In this document: piece after piece, positions 25,841-35,129 of the stretch
How the letters are laid out: every line of letters begins with the position of its first letter
Position numbering within the stretch: the stretch's first letter is position 1
NCBI RefSeq assembly: GCF_036248275.1
Contig: NZ_CP109181.1
Coordinates: 5,022,001 to 5,086,000 of the forward strand
Length of the DNA stretch: 64,000 nt
Reading direction: 5' to 3'
Source: Streptomyces sp. NBC_01716
GTDB lineage: Bacteria; Actinomycetota; Actinomycetes; Streptomycetales; Streptomycetaceae
Position numbers and translations under genes: made by a program
Notes under the pieces: model-generated
Databases searched by the model: none
What the model saw: the letters and a program-made list of their open reading frames with translations, nothing else
Told to the model about the DNA's origin: nothing

Positions 25841-27667
25841 GTGACCACCGCTGAGCCGACGCGCGCCGACGGCAACTCCGCCACGCCCGAGGGGGCGGAG
25901 GGGGAGCGGACAGAGACCTCAGGCCAGGCCGCACCCGACCCCGCACCCGCCAAAGACCTCCGCAGCCGCCTGCTCCGCCACCCCGTCCTGCTCACCGGCA
26001 CCGTCGCCGGAATCGTCCACCTTCTCTGGTTCTTCTTCCTCGCCAACAGCGGCGGCGACATCGCCGCGCAGGACGCCTGGGCCGAGTTCGTCGGCCGCCA
26101 CCCGGACTCCGCGTACAACCTCGCCTGGTACGGCGGGATGCACCCCGTGTCGTACAGCGTCGTCTCGCCCTACCTGATGTCGCTGTTCGGCGTCCGTACG
26201 ACAATGATGATCGTCGGCACGGTGTCGGCCGCCCTCACCTCGCTGATCCTCTACCGCGTCAAGGCCGTCCGGAATCCGCTCGCCTGCTCCTTCGCCGGCG
26301 TCTTCGCCTTTCTCTGCAACGCGCTCTCCGGCCGCGTGACCTTCGGTCTCGGCACGATGTTCGCGCTCGGCGCCGTCGCCGCCGTCTTCTGCTGGCCCCA
26401 CCGCTGGCGCTACAAGCGCTGGGCCAAGGCCGTGGTCGCCGCGCCGCTCGCCGGTCTCGCCACGGCGGCGAGCCCGGTGGCCGGGCTCTTCCTCGGCGTG
26501 GTCGCCGCCGCGCTCTTCCTCAACAAGCGGCGTCCGGGGGCGTACGCGGTCGGCCTCGCCCCGGTCGCGGTCGTCGCGCTCTCCGCCTGGCTGTTCCCGT
26601 TCTCCGGCACCCAGCCGATGTCGCTCGGGACCGCGTCGCTGCCCTTCGTCTTCTCCGTCGCCACCTTCTTCCTGGTGCCGCGCGACTGGCACACGGTCCG
26701 CACCGCAGCCGCCGTCTACGGCATCGGAACGCTGCTGACCTGGGCGATCGACTCGCAGATCGGCTCCAACGTGTCGCGGCTAGCGATGATCGTCGGCGGT
26801 GTGGTGCTGCTGGCCGCGCTGCCGTACACGGCGCCGCGCACACGCAAGTGGTTCGCGCTCCTGCTCGCCTTCGCCGCGGTCAACTTCTGGGTCGGCTTCA
26901 AGGGCGTCGACGACATCATCCGTACCGCGCCCACCGCGTCCTGGGCCCGGGAACTGGCGCCGCTGGTGAACGAGTTGCAGGAGGTCGGCGCCGAGCGCGG
27001 CCGGGTGGAGGTCGTCCCGGCCAGCAGCCACCGCGAGGCCTCCGCGCTCGCGCCGTACGTCAACCTGGCCCGCGGCTGGAACCGCCAGGCCGACATGGAG
27101 CGCAACCCGCTCTTCTACGACGACAGCCTCACCGACGACAACTACCGTGCCTGGCTCGACCGCTGGGCCGTCCGTTACGTGGTGCTGCCCAAGGGCCGTC
27201 CCGACAACGGCGCGGACCAGGAGGCGGAGCTCGTACAGCGGGGCCTGCCCTATCTCAACCACCTGTGGGGCGACGCCAACTGGCAGCTCTACGAGGTCCA
27301 GGACCCGATGCCGCTGGCCGACCCGCCCGCGGACGTGCGGCGGGCGTCGCCCGACGAGCTGACGATAGAGGTCAAGTCCGCCGGGCGGGTGCTGATCCGT
27401 ATCCCGTACTCGCGCTGGCTCGCCGTCGTGGACGAGAAGGGCGAGAGCCTGGACCGGCCGGAGGAGACGGCGGCGTCCAAGGCGGACGAGGACGGTCCGA
27501 AGAAGTACACCAACCCCAACGGCTGTCTGTTCCGGGCCGAGAAGAACACCGACGGCGACGAGTGGACGGAGCTGCTGGCCCCGCGCCCTGGGACGTACCG
27601 CATCGCGGCGCCGTACCAGCTCCGTCCGGGCACGCCCTGCCCGGAGGAGCTGCGCGACGAGGGCTGA
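25841..27667 (+). CDS. Polytopic membrane protein with soluble C-terminal domain, possibly GT-C glycosyltransferase-like
   Basis: This 608-residue protein starts at a GTG behind GGGGAGAGTCGCA. A charged 40-residue N-terminus precedes about ten hydrophobic helices between 48 and 345. The first loop carries ANSGGDIAAQDAWAEFVGRH and AWYGGMHPVSYS. An acidic motif in the first extracytoplasmic loop after helix 1 is typical of GT-C polyprenyl-phosphate-dependent glycosyltransferases, but I do not recognise a defined family, so that is only a suggestion. A soluble domain follows (SHREASALAPYVNLARGWNR, then WLDRWAVRYVVLPKG and a beta-rich end), presumably outside the cell. The gene lies between peptidoglycan and polymer genes and may serve envelope assembly. 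It ends 35 bp from the convergent NlpC/P60 gene. Confidence 0.6.
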   Translation: MTTAEPTRADGNSATPEGAEGERTETSGQAAPDPAPAKDLRSRLLRHPVLLTGTVAGIVHLLWFFFLANSGGDIAAQDAWAEFVGRHPDSAYNLAWYGGMHPVSYSVVSPYLMSLFGVRTTMMIVGTVSAALTSLILYRVKAVRNPLACSFAGVFAFLCNALSGRVTFGLGTMFALGAVAAVFCWPHRWRYKRWAKAVVAAPLAGLATAASPVAGLFLGVVAAALFLNKRRPGAYAVGLAPVAVVALSAWLFPFSGTQPMSLGTASLPFVFSVATFFLVPRDWHTVRTAAAVYGIGTLLTWAIDSQIGSNVSRLAMIVGGVVLLAALPYTAPRTRKWFALLLAFAAVNFWVGFKGVDDIIRTAPTASWARELAPLVNELQEVGAERGRVEVVPASSHREASALAPYVNLARGWNRQADMERNPLFYDDSLTDDNYRAWLDRWAVRYVVLPKGRPDNGADQEAELVQRGLPYLNHLWGDANWQLYEVQDPMPLADPPADVRRASPDELTIEVKSAGRVLIRIPYSRWLAVVDEKGESLDRPEETAASKADEDGPKKYTNPNGCLFRAEKNTDGDEWTELLAPRPGTYRIAAPYQLRPGTPCPEELRDEG

Positions 27668-27702
27668 CGGCCGCTCCCGCCCGGCCCCGCGCCCCCGGTC
27701 CG

Positions 27703-28785
27703 TCAGAGGCGCTTCGCGCTGCGCATCGTCTTCGCGTAGTAGCCGTTGCCGTCGAGGCGTGACGTGCCGCCCGTGTCGCCGATCGTCGGCCCGTTGACCT
27801 CCTCGCGGCTGGAGACGAACATCTGGTGCCCGTCGGTGTCCACACCCATGTAGATGCCGACATGGTCCAGCCGCTCCTTGGTCCGCGCGTCGAGCTTGAA
27901 GAAGACCAGGTCGCCCGGCTGGAGCACGCTGATCGACTTCGGCCGCTCGTACGGCGCGTTCCCCGTCAGCTTGATGATGTCCGTACCGGTCCCCGAGCGC
28001 GCCATGCCGTTCGCCGTACGCGGCAGTCCGTCACCGGTCTTGTCGTCGGCCATCAGCGGGAAGCGGCCCCGGTAGCCGAAGACCGTCCGGATGAAGCCCG
28101 AGCAGTCGATGGAGCGGTAGCGGATCTGCTCCGGCTGGATGGTGGTGCCGTCGCGGAAGGTGTACGGAATGCCCAGGTAGTCGTAGAAGTCCGACTGCTC
28201 CAGCCGGTAGTCCGCGCCCAGGCTGCCCTCGGGGTTGATCGGGCCGAAGTCCGCGTCACCCGCGTAGGGGGTGCCCTCGCCGTCCTCCTTGACCGGGGCG
28301 CCCTGGACGTACTGGAAGGCGTACGCGAACAGGTCGTCCTCCTCGCTGCCGTAGAACTCCTCGAACCAGTCCTTGAACCACTGCTCCTTCTCGGCGTCCT
28401 TCTTCCACGGCTCGGGCATCAGCCGCACCCAGTTCTCGGTCACCACGCGGGACTTGGTGCTCGTGGGCTCGGAGAACGTACGGCTCGGCCCGGTCAGGGT
28501 CGCGGTGCGCGCCCCGTCGGTGAAGGTGGCGAGCACGGCCCCCTTGCCGGAGCGGAGCACCGAGCGCTCCGGGTTCTTCAGCCGCTCCCACTTCTGCTCA
28601 CCGTTGCGCGCGTCCCCGGCCGACGTCAGGTCCGGGGTGTCCGTGATCGCCTGGACGGCGGGGGCCTTCGCCTGCTCGTCCTTGCGCAGTTCGACGGTGA
28701 GATACGCGCTGCCGGCGAGCAGCGCGATGACGGTGGCGGCGTGCAGGAAACGGCGGGTACCGCGTTTGTTGGCCTTGGCACTCAT
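27703..28785 (-). CDS. Membrane-anchored NlpC/P60-family hydrolase of the Cap/Pgs-like operon
   Basis: This 360-residue protein has an N-terminal signal anchor (RRFLHAATVIALLAGSAYL) and a C-terminal NlpC/P60 domain. Its catalytic Cys is in SIDCSGFIRTVFGYRG, the His in DHVGIYMGVD, and the polar third position should follow. NlpC/P60 enzymes cleave gamma-D-glutamyl bonds in peptidoglycan peptides, and relatives degrade poly-gamma-glutamate. Because the gene closes the operon containing CapB- and CapC-like genes, the simplest idea is that it trims or releases the gamma-glutamyl polymer, or opens peptidoglycan for it. The middle region (about 60-200) is unassigned. It is 73 bp downstream of the capC-like gene. 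Confidence 0.82.
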   Translation of the reverse strand: MSAKANKRGTRRFLHAATVIALLAGSAYLTVELRKDEQAKAPAVQAITDTPDLTSAGDARNGEQKWERLKNPERSVLRSGKGAVLATFTDGARTATLTGPSRTFSEPTSTKSRVVTENWVRLMPEPWKKDAEKEQWFKDWFEEFYGSEEDDLFAYAFQYVQGAPVKEDGEGTPYAGDADFGPINPEGSLGADYRLEQSDFYDYLGIPYTFRDGTTIQPEQIRYRSIDCSGFIRTVFGYRGRFPLMADDKTGDGLPRTANGMARSGTGTDIIKLTGNAPYERPKSISVLQPGDLVFFKLDARTKERLDHVGIYMGVDTDGHQMFVSSREEVNGPTIGDTGGTSRLDGNGYYAKTMRSAKRL

Positions 28786-28858
28786 GAGAGGTCAGCTCCG
28801 GAGGGTCCAGGTATCTCGGGCACGTGGGCGGTCCTGGGGGGTGTCATTCCAGGGCCGC

Positions 28859-29341
28859 TCATGTGGTGGGCAGGGCGCCGAGCAGGATGCCGGCGGTGAG
28901 GACGACGTACGCCATGAGCGTGACCGTGCCGGTCGCGAGGATGGTCGCGCCCTTGGGCTGGCGGACGAGCTGGTACGCGATGAGGCCCGGCACGATGAAG
29001 CCGAGCGTCTGGTTCGCGTACAGCAGGGGGAACTCCAGCGACAGCACGATCATCACGGTCGCCTGGAGGAGCACACCGATGAGGACGACGGCGGAGAAGA
29101 GCCGCTTTCCGTAGAGGATCACGAAGCGCTGGACGAGGAGTGTGGTCACGTACGTCAGCACGGTCACACCGACGACCATGGCGGCGCGCTGGAGGTCCTC
29201 GACGAGGGTCAGCGCGAGCCAGCCCGGCGTGATCATGCCGCCGGGGGAGAGATTGGTCGTCAGGTAGCAGATCAGGGAGAACATCAGGCCCAGGCCGATG
29301 CCTATGGCGGCGATCTCGGGCGTGAGGACTGCGGGGATCAA
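28859..29341 (-). CDS. Poly-gamma-glutamate biosynthesis protein PgsC/CapC-like
   Basis: This 160-residue membrane protein has four or five hydrophobic helices and matches PgsC/CapC in length and pattern. The N-terminus EIAAIGIGLGLMFSLICYL and the loop TNLSPGGMITPGWLAL are typical of the family. PgsC forms the membrane complex with the PgsB ligase that polymerises glutamate through gamma-carboxyl links and passes the chain outward. Its ATG overlaps the end of the capB-like gene by 4 bp, indicating translational coupling. The unusual GC-rich context does not weaken the assignment. Confidence 0.88.
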   Translation of the reverse strand: MIPAVLTPEIAAIGIGLGLMFSLICYLTTNLSPGGMITPGWLALTLVEDLQRAAMVVGVTVLTYVTTLLVQRFVILYGKRLFSAVVLIGVLLQATVMIVLSLEFPLLYANQTLGFIVPGLIAYQLVRQPKGATILATGTVTLMAYVVLTAGILLGALPTT

Positions 29342-31035
29342 CGGGGTTCTCCAGGATTCTGCGGGGTCTGCGGCGGCTGCGGACCGTGGCCGTACGGGGG
29401 CTGCTGGGGCTGCCGACCGGGGTCGGGCTCACGGTCGTCCGCCGCGTCGGCCGGCAGCCGTACCGGCTCGAAGGGGCCGCGGGGACGGGCCGGCCGCTGG
29501 TAGCGCTGTTCGTAGGCCTCGGGGTAGGGCTGGAACGGGTCGATGTGGGGTGAGTAGCGGGGGAGCGCCAACGTGTCTTCGTGGCGCGGGTGCTGAGCTC
29601 CCGCGACTGGTGCGGGCGCGGGCGCGGCGGGAGCGGGCGGCTGCTGACCGGTCAGGCGGGCCACCAGCTCGGTGGCCGGCTCGGCCGACCGCGGGGGGGC
29701 CTGCGTGGGTACGACCACCGGCAGCGCGGCCGTCGCGGCGGGGTCACCGGCCGGGTCCGCCACCGAAGCCGATGAAGGTACGGGGGCGGGGGCGGGCGCG
29801 GACGCCGCGGCAGGGACGGAGCCCTGCCCCGGAACCGGGTCCGGGTCCGGCGTCTCGTCCGCCGGCAGCTCCGCCAGGTGCTCAAGCAGCAGCTCGCCCT
29901 GCCCGTGGATGTTGCCGATCGCGACCAGCGACGAGTCCGGCCCGAGCCGCTCCAGCAGCTCCCGCATGAACTCCTCCGGGTCGCGCTTGTCACCGCCCAG
30001 GTCCACCGCGCGCGAGCGCCACTCCGCCGGGATCGCGTCGATCGCGCTCTTCGCCGGGTGCCCGATCACGAACACCTGGTCCGGCTGGAGATCGGGGACG
30101 ATCTCGCCCATCTGGCCGTTGCGCTCGACGCGGTCCGGGCGGCAGTTGATGACGACGTTCAGCGGGCGCGCGATCGCGCCCAGGTCGAGCAGCTGGTTGA
30201 TGTTCATCAGCGTCGACTCGGGGTCGTTCGCCGCGAAGACGTTCGCGAACCGCAGCCGCTTCCCGTCCGGCGTGAGATACCGCTCGACCGACAGGACACC
30301 CGGGTCCGGCGGGGCGTCGTACATGCCCTGGAGCGCCGTCTCGCGCTCCACGCCCATCAGTTCGGCGACCTTCAGCGCGATCGACACGTTCTCCTTGAAC
30401 GTGAACCAGCTGAAGCCGCGCAGCTCCTCGTCGCTGACCGTCTCCGGATCGGCGTAGATCAGCCGGCAATTCCGCGCGTCCGCCTCCTCCTTGAGGATGT
30501 CGAAGCGCTCCTTCTCCGCCGTCACACAGATGCCGTCCTCCGGCATCGAGCGCGACAGCGAGCGCGCCACGTCGTCCAGCGTCGGGCCCATCTCGGCGAG
30601 ATGGTCCTCACGGACGTTGCACAGCACGCCGATCGTGGAGCGGATCAGCTTCGACTGGTTGATCTCCTGGAGGGCCGGCATGACGGCCATGCACTCGATG
30701 ACCAGCGCGTCCGGGTTGTACGCCGCGGCGCGCCGTACGATCCCGATCTGCTCCACCACGTTCGCGATGCCGAACTTCCGGTAGACCGGCTCCTCGGTCG
30801 CGTCCGGGTGGATGAAACGGGCCGCGGTGCCGGTGGTCTTGGCGACCGTGATCAGGTCGCCGCCGCGCAGCGCGCCCGCGCAGAGGCGGGTGATGGAGGA
30901 CTTGCCGCGGATGCCGTTGACCAGCACCCGGGTGGGGATGCGGTTGAGGTTGGTGAAGTGGCGGCGCTGCTCCACGACGCCGGCGACCAGCAGGATCGCG
31001 CCGCACACCAGCAGCACGGTGTAGAGGAAGAGCAC
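29338..31035 (-). CDS. Poly-gamma-glutamate synthase PgsB/CapB-like, with a long Pro-rich C-terminal extension
   Basis: This 565-residue protein begins with a membrane helix (MLFLYTVLLVCGAILLVAGV) and continues as a Mur-ligase-like amide ligase with P-loop NGIRGKSSITRL. Segments typical of CapB follow: ALVIECMAVMPALQEINQSK, NVREDHLAEMGPTLDDVA, FANVFAANDPEST and NCRPDRVERNGQMGE. These enzymes activate the glutamate chain end with ATP and add the next residue. The ligase part ends near residue 395, as in PgsB of bacilli. The last 170 residues are an added Pro/Ala-rich tail that is probably disordered. The gene starts 6 bp after the receptor gene and overlaps the capC-like gene, so the operon is tight. 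Whether the product is true poly-gamma-glutamate is an inference. Confidence 0.88.
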   Translation of the reverse strand: MLFLYTVLLVCGAILLVAGVVEQRRHFTNLNRIPTRVLVNGIRGKSSITRLCAGALRGGDLITVAKTTGTAARFIHPDATEEPVYRKFGIANVVEQIGIVRRAAAYNPDALVIECMAVMPALQEINQSKLIRSTIGVLCNVREDHLAEMGPTLDDVARSLSRSMPEDGICVTAEKERFDILKEEADARNCRLIYADPETVSDEELRGFSWFTFKENVSIALKVAELMGVERETALQGMYDAPPDPGVLSVERYLTPDGKRLRFANVFAANDPESTLMNINQLLDLGAIARPLNVVINCRPDRVERNGQMGEIVPDLQPDQVFVIGHPAKSAIDAIPAEWRSRAVDLGGDKRDPEEFMRELLERLGPDSSLVAIGNIHGQGELLLEHLAELPADETPDPDPVPGQGSVPAAASAPAPAPVPSSASVADPAGDPAATAALPVVVPTQAPPRSAEPATELVARLTGQQPPAPAAPAPAPVAGAQHPRHEDTLALPRYSPHIDPFQPYPEAYEQRYQRPARPRGPFEPVRLPADAADDREPDPGRQPQQPPYGHGPQPPQTPQNPGEPR

Positions 31036-31041
31036 GGTCGG

Positions 31042-33462
31042 TCAGTTCCTTCCGGCGGGTGCCTGCGCGGGGGCGGCGGCGGGGGCCGTCGCCCCCGCGC
31101 TGTCCCGCTTGCGTTGTTCGAGCACCTGCTGGCGCAGCAGTTCCAGGGAGCGGGCGATGGCGCCGACCTCGTCGTGGTGGCGCGGGTAGAGCACGGTGCG
31201 GCGGTCGCCGCCCGCGAGCGATTCGGCCTGCTTGGCCACCTCGCGCAGCGGCCGTACGACGATGATGTGCAGCCAGCCCAGACACGCGGCCGCGGCGGTG
31301 ATGCCGAGGAGGCCCGCGAGCACGGTGCGGTTCTGGAGGCTGTACTCGGGGATCGCGAGGCCCGCGGCCGGCTGCCAGCTCACCACGCTCCAGTTGAGCG
31401 AACTGGCGGCGCCGCCGCCGACGAACGGGGCCGCGCCGGCCACCTGCACGCCGCCGCCGTCGCGGTAGACGACGGCGCCCGCGCGGGCGCTGACGCCGGT
31501 CTTCTGGCTGGTGCCCGCGACGAGTTCCGTCAGGCGTGCCGACGGCAGGTCCTCGAAGGCGAGATAGCCCGAATTGCCGCCCAGGACGCGCCTTTCGGCG
31601 TCAACGACACGGATCTCGCCGAGGCCGGGCCGCTTGAGGAGCGAGTTGATGAAGTCGATGCGGAACTCGCCGACGACCGAACTGCCGTCACGGCCGGGCA
31701 GTTCGGCGTAGCTCGCGATGATCGGTTCGGTGCCGGAGTCGTTGAGGACGGTGATCGGGTCGGCGAACGGCCTGCCGTCGGCGGCGGCGTCCTTCGCCCC
31801 GTCCTTGCTTCCTTCCCCGTCCCCGTTCTTGCCCGCGCCCTCGCTCTCGTCCTTCGGGTTGTCGGGCAGCCGGGGGGACTCGCCGGACCGCGCCACGATG
31901 GTGCCGTCGGCGTCGCGTACGTACAGCGAGCGATAGCGCGAGTGGTCGGTACGCGTGCGCTCCAGGACCTTCGTCATGTCCTCGGGCGAGGTGCGCTCGC
32001 CGAGCAGACCGGCGACGGACAGCAGGTCGGCGTGGCCCTCGTTGAGCGAACGGCGGACGCGGTCGGAGAGGGTGTCGGTGCGCTCGCGCTGGTCGTTGGT
32101 GATCTGTTCCGGTACGACGGCGGTGGCATCGGCCCGGTTGAGCAGGAGCAGCATCGGGGCGGACCAGACGAGCAGCAGGATGCCGCAGACCGCGAGCAGG
32201 GCGCGGGCGCCGAACCGGCCCCGGCGGGACCGTGCGGCGGAGCCGCCGGACGTACCGTCCGCGGTCTCGTCCGCCGCGGAGCGCTCCCCGAGCAGCTGGC
32301 GGCGCAGCCGCTCCAGCGCGTCGCCGATCCGCGCGGCCTCGCCGAAGCGGGGCGCGTGGACGGGCCGGGTCAGATCGCCGCGGGTCAGGCGCCGGCTCTC
32401 CAGGAAGAGCCGCAGCAGCGGCCGTTGGACCGTACCGAGCAGGACGCCCACGGCGAGCGCGCCGATCAGCAGCAGCGCGCCGGCGGCGAGCAGCCCGAAC
32501 AGCGGGTCGGTCACCCGCGTCGGATCCTCGGCGACGTCCACCATGGCGACGACCGTCAGTCCGAGCGAGGTGGCGACCGTGCCCTTGCCGGGCTCCGGGC
32601 CGGTGAGGGCCGCGTAACCGGCGATGGCGCGGTCGCCCTCGAAGAGGTCGCCGCGCAGGCTGCCGCTGACTCCCGTGTAGCCGCCCTGGCCGGGCTCGTT
32701 GGCCTTGAGGGGGTGCTCCTTGGCCCGCTTGGCCGCGACCTCGGCGAACGCCTTGAGCTGCTTCTCGGAGCGTGCGACGCCGGTGCGCTCGTCCTCGGTG
32801 AGGACCTGCTCGCTCTCCGGGATGCCGTCGCTGCTGAGGATGCGCCCGGTGCTGTCGATGACCGCGATGGAGCGGAACTTGCCGAGGCTGATCCCGGGGA
32901 AGCGCAGGCTGCTGGAGGCGATGAGCAGTTGCTGGGGCTGTCCCTTCCAGGACAGCACCTGGAGGGAGAGCAGCCGGGTCTCGCCGTTGGCCAGGCGCAC
33001 CATACGGGGGCTGAGCCCGTCCTCCTCGGAGAGCTTGGAGGTGTCGATCGCGGCCACGGGCACGTTCTCGCCGCGGGCCGCGAGCATCCGGCCGGAGGAT
33101 ATCTCCACGACGGCGGTGCCGACCCACTTCTGGTAGACGCTGCCGATCTTGTCGACCACGGCGTCCGGCTGGGCGGGGTCACCCGCGTTGAACAGTCCGG
33201 CGGTTCTGGCCAGGTCCGCCGCGCTCTCGTCGATGGAGGCACGCATCGCGACGGCGCCGTCCTCGGCGAAGTGCGCCTGTGAGGTCATGACGGCCTTCGG
33301 GACGGAGTCCTCGCTCGCGCGGCCGAAGCCGAGGGCCGTGATTCCCGCGAGGGAGAGCAGGAGCGCGGACAGGACCGCGATGGGCGGGCGAATGCCGCCC
33401 AATAGGGACATGTCGGCCCGTCTGCGGACCTTGTGCCGTCGCTTCGCGGGCGAAGCGGCCAT
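31042..33462 (-). CDS. Membrane receptor with two Cache-like and two HAMP domains and no output domain
   Basis: This 806-residue protein starts at an ATG behind AAAGGGAACGCTC. It contains two tandem units. The first has a helix at about 26-47 (IAVLSALLLSLAGITALGFG), an extracytoplasmic Cache-like sensor with PAS-like wording (VVEISSGRMLAARGENVP, IAVIDSTGRILSSDG), a helix near 325-345 and a HAMP (RRLTRGDLTRPVHAPRFGE). The second repeats this with a helix near 420 (LLAVCGILLLVWSAPMLLLL), sensor text SLYVRDADGTIVARSG, a helix near 730 and a HAMP (EVAKQAESLAGGDRR, HHDEVGAIARSLE). No kinase, cyclase, methyl-accepting or phosphatase domain follows; the C-terminus is a short Ala/Pro tail. Being first in the operon with CapB, CapC and a hydrolase, it may sense the envelope and control polymer synthesis by direct contact. 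Confidence 0.8.
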   Translation of the reverse strand: MAASPAKRRHKVRRRADMSLLGGIRPPIAVLSALLLSLAGITALGFGRASEDSVPKAVMTSQAHFAEDGAVAMRASIDESAADLARTAGLFNAGDPAQPDAVVDKIGSVYQKWVGTAVVEISSGRMLAARGENVPVAAIDTSKLSEEDGLSPRMVRLANGETRLLSLQVLSWKGQPQQLLIASSSLRFPGISLGKFRSIAVIDSTGRILSSDGIPESEQVLTEDERTGVARSEKQLKAFAEVAAKRAKEHPLKANEPGQGGYTGVSGSLRGDLFEGDRAIAGYAALTGPEPGKGTVATSLGLTVVAMVDVAEDPTRVTDPLFGLLAAGALLLIGALAVGVLLGTVQRPLLRLFLESRRLTRGDLTRPVHAPRFGEAARIGDALERLRRQLLGERSAADETADGTSGGSAARSRRGRFGARALLAVCGILLLVWSAPMLLLLNRADATAVVPEQITNDQRERTDTLSDRVRRSLNEGHADLLSVAGLLGERTSPEDMTKVLERTRTDHSRYRSLYVRDADGTIVARSGESPRLPDNPKDESEGAGKNGDGEGSKDGAKDAAADGRPFADPITVLNDSGTEPIIASYAELPGRDGSSVVGEFRIDFINSLLKRPGLGEIRVVDAERRVLGGNSGYLAFEDLPSARLTELVAGTSQKTGVSARAGAVVYRDGGGVQVAGAAPFVGGGAASSLNWSVVSWQPAAGLAIPEYSLQNRTVLAGLLGITAAAACLGWLHIIVVRPLREVAKQAESLAGGDRRTVLYPRHHDEVGAIARSLELLRQQVLEQRKRDSAGATAPAAAPAQAPAGRN

Positions 33463-33807
33463 GAGCGTTCCCTTTCGGATGTTCGTGATCGGCGGGTGCT
33501 GTGCGTGCGTGCGGGCGCGCGGGGATCAGCCCTAGGCCCTGTCCGGCGGATCTTCGCGGAGATCCGCCCGACAGGACCTAGCCGCAAGAGTCCGACTCGC
33601 AAGCCTTGGGGATGGTTGCACAAAGAGTGACTAGTGTGACCTACGCGACGTTTGGACCGGGGGATTCCGCCTACGCGCGCGTAGACGTGCTCCAGCGGTT
33701 CGGATGCTGGGCCCTGAGCGTGTCCGGGGGCTTACGTACCGAGGGGCACCCGCTCAATTCTCGATGGCGGACAGGGCCTGTCCGGCGGTGTTGTCGGCAC
33801 CCCCGGC
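33463..33807. other. Non-coding gap between the receptor operon and the capA-like gene
   Basis: This 345-bp stretch should hold the promoter of the operon that starts with the receptor gene at 33462. It also contains a strong imperfect palindrome at 33532-33581 and a short GGACAGGGCCTGTCC-type palindrome near 33769-33783 with related wording. No coding frame was supported. Confidence 0.5.
33532..33581. repeat. Imperfect palindrome (21-bp arms), REP-like or terminator
   Basis: The arm 33532-33552 (CTAGGCCCTGTCCGGCGGATC) pairs with 33561-33581 at 19 of 21 positions around an eight-base loop. It lies upstream of the receptor operon and downstream of the capA-like gene. The related GGCCTGTCCGGCGG wording reappears at about 33775. 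It could be the terminator for the capA-like gene or a dispersed repeated palindrome. Confidence 0.6.
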
Positions 33808-35091
33808 TCAGTCCGGCAGCTCGTTCAACGGCCGCAGACCGTCCTTCGCCGCGCCCCGGTTGAGCATCGTGCCCCGGGTGCGCTCGAAGGCGAGCCGGTA
33901 CTGAGCCCGTTGCTCGGCCGACAGACCCTTGTCGTCGCGCAGCACCCCCGCGATGTCCAGCAGCCGGTGGTCCTTCGCCGCGCCCTTCACGGGGTCGGGC
34001 GACTGGTCGACGACCACGCCGTCCGTGCCCGCGTCCGCCTCGCCCTCCTCCTCCGGCGGGATCGTGACGAAGGTCGGCGCGTACCGCGCCTGCACGTCCC
34101 ACCCGCCGCCGGACTTCTTGCGGAACTCGAACCAGCCGATCGCGCCTTCCTCGGTCAGCCCGGACGGTACGTCGTGCCGTGCGACCTGGTTCCCGAGGCC
34201 GTACGCGATCCACGTACCGTCCACCTTCTCCATCGGCTGCACCACATGCGCGTGGTGGCCGACGATCAGGTCGATCCCGGTCTCCTTCGCGATCCGCCGG
34301 CCCAGTTCGAGCTGCGTGGAATGAGGGTCGGGGTGGTGCTCCCGCCCCCAGTGGATGCTCAGGATCACCACATCGGCCCCCGCCTTGCGCGCGGCCTTCT
34401 CGGCGGCGGCGATCGCGTCGAGCGAGTTCTTGTTGCTGAGCCAGGGCTTGTCCGCCGGCACCTTGCGGCCGTTGAACCCGAGGGCGAACGAAATCTGCGC
34501 CACGCGCACGCCCTTGACGTCCATGATCAGCGGCTTCGCCGCCTCGGCGGCGCTGCGCGCGGAACCGGTGTGCTTCACCCCGGCCGCGTCCAGCGCGTCC
34601 AGGGTGCGTTTCACACCGGCGGGGCCGTCGTCCAGCGTGTGGTTGGAGGCGGTCGAGCAGGTGTCGTATCCGGTGTCCTTGATCGCCTTGGTGATCTGCG
34701 GCGGCACGAGGAAGTCGGGGAAGCCGCGGAAGGGGCCCTTCGGTCCGGCGACCACCGGCTCGAAGTGGCAGATGGCCAGATCGGCCTTGCTGATGACGGG
34801 CTTCACCCCGGCCATGATCTTGTGGAAGTCGGGGTCGGGAACGTCCGCGCCGACCTTCTTGCCGACCGGCTCGGGGACCTCGGTGACACCGGCGTCCCGG
34901 TACGCCTGCTGCGTCAGCTGCGGGTGGATCAGGATGTCGCCGGCCGCGGCGACGGTGAACGCGGGATCGCCCTTCGGCCCCGCGGCGTCGCTTTCGCCGC
35001 CGACGAGGGAGCAGCCGGCCGCCGTCGTCGCGAGGAGCGCGAAAGCCAGCGCGACGGTGCTCCTGGGCAGGCGGTCGCGTATGACGGACAT
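33808..35091 (-). CDS. CapA/PgsA-like poly-gamma-glutamate system lipoprotein
   Basis: Starting at the ATG at 35091 gives 427 residues with a lipoprotein signal (STVALAFALLATTAAGC) and leaves 38 bp to the divergent gene; a longer start at 35169 would overlap that gene. The mature part is a CapA-type metallophosphatase-like domain: VAAAGDILIHPQL, CHFEPVVAGPKGPF, ASNHTLDDG, ILSIHWGREHHPDP and DLIVGHHAHVVQPME. PgsA/CapA is the extracellular subunit needed to export or anchor the gamma-glutamyl polymer. It is on the same strand as the capB/capC-like operon, about 350 bp upstream, and probably has its own promoter. Together they supply the B, C and A subunits of a Pgs-type system. Confidence 0.85.
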   Translation of the reverse strand: MSVIRDRLPRSTVALAFALLATTAAGCSLVGGESDAAGPKGDPAFTVAAAGDILIHPQLTQQAYRDAGVTEVPEPVGKKVGADVPDPDFHKIMAGVKPVISKADLAICHFEPVVAGPKGPFRGFPDFLVPPQITKAIKDTGYDTCSTASNHTLDDGPAGVKRTLDALDAAGVKHTGSARSAAEAAKPLIMDVKGVRVAQISFALGFNGRKVPADKPWLSNKNSLDAIAAAEKAARKAGADVVILSIHWGREHHPDPHSTQLELGRRIAKETGIDLIVGHHAHVVQPMEKVDGTWIAYGLGNQVARHDVPSGLTEEGAIGWFEFRKKSGGGWDVQARYAPTFVTIPPEEEGEADAGTDGVVVDQSPDPVKGAAKDHRLLDIAGVLRDDKGLSAEQRAQYRLAFERTRGTMLNRGAAKDGLRPLNELPD

Positions 35092-35129
35092 GTTTCTTTG
35101 TGGTGTCACGCTGATATTTTCACTCGACA

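Noticed and set aside
29878..33282. A 1134-codon plus-strand open frame opposite capB and the receptor
   Set aside because: Antisense to two genes with strong family matches and low complexity.
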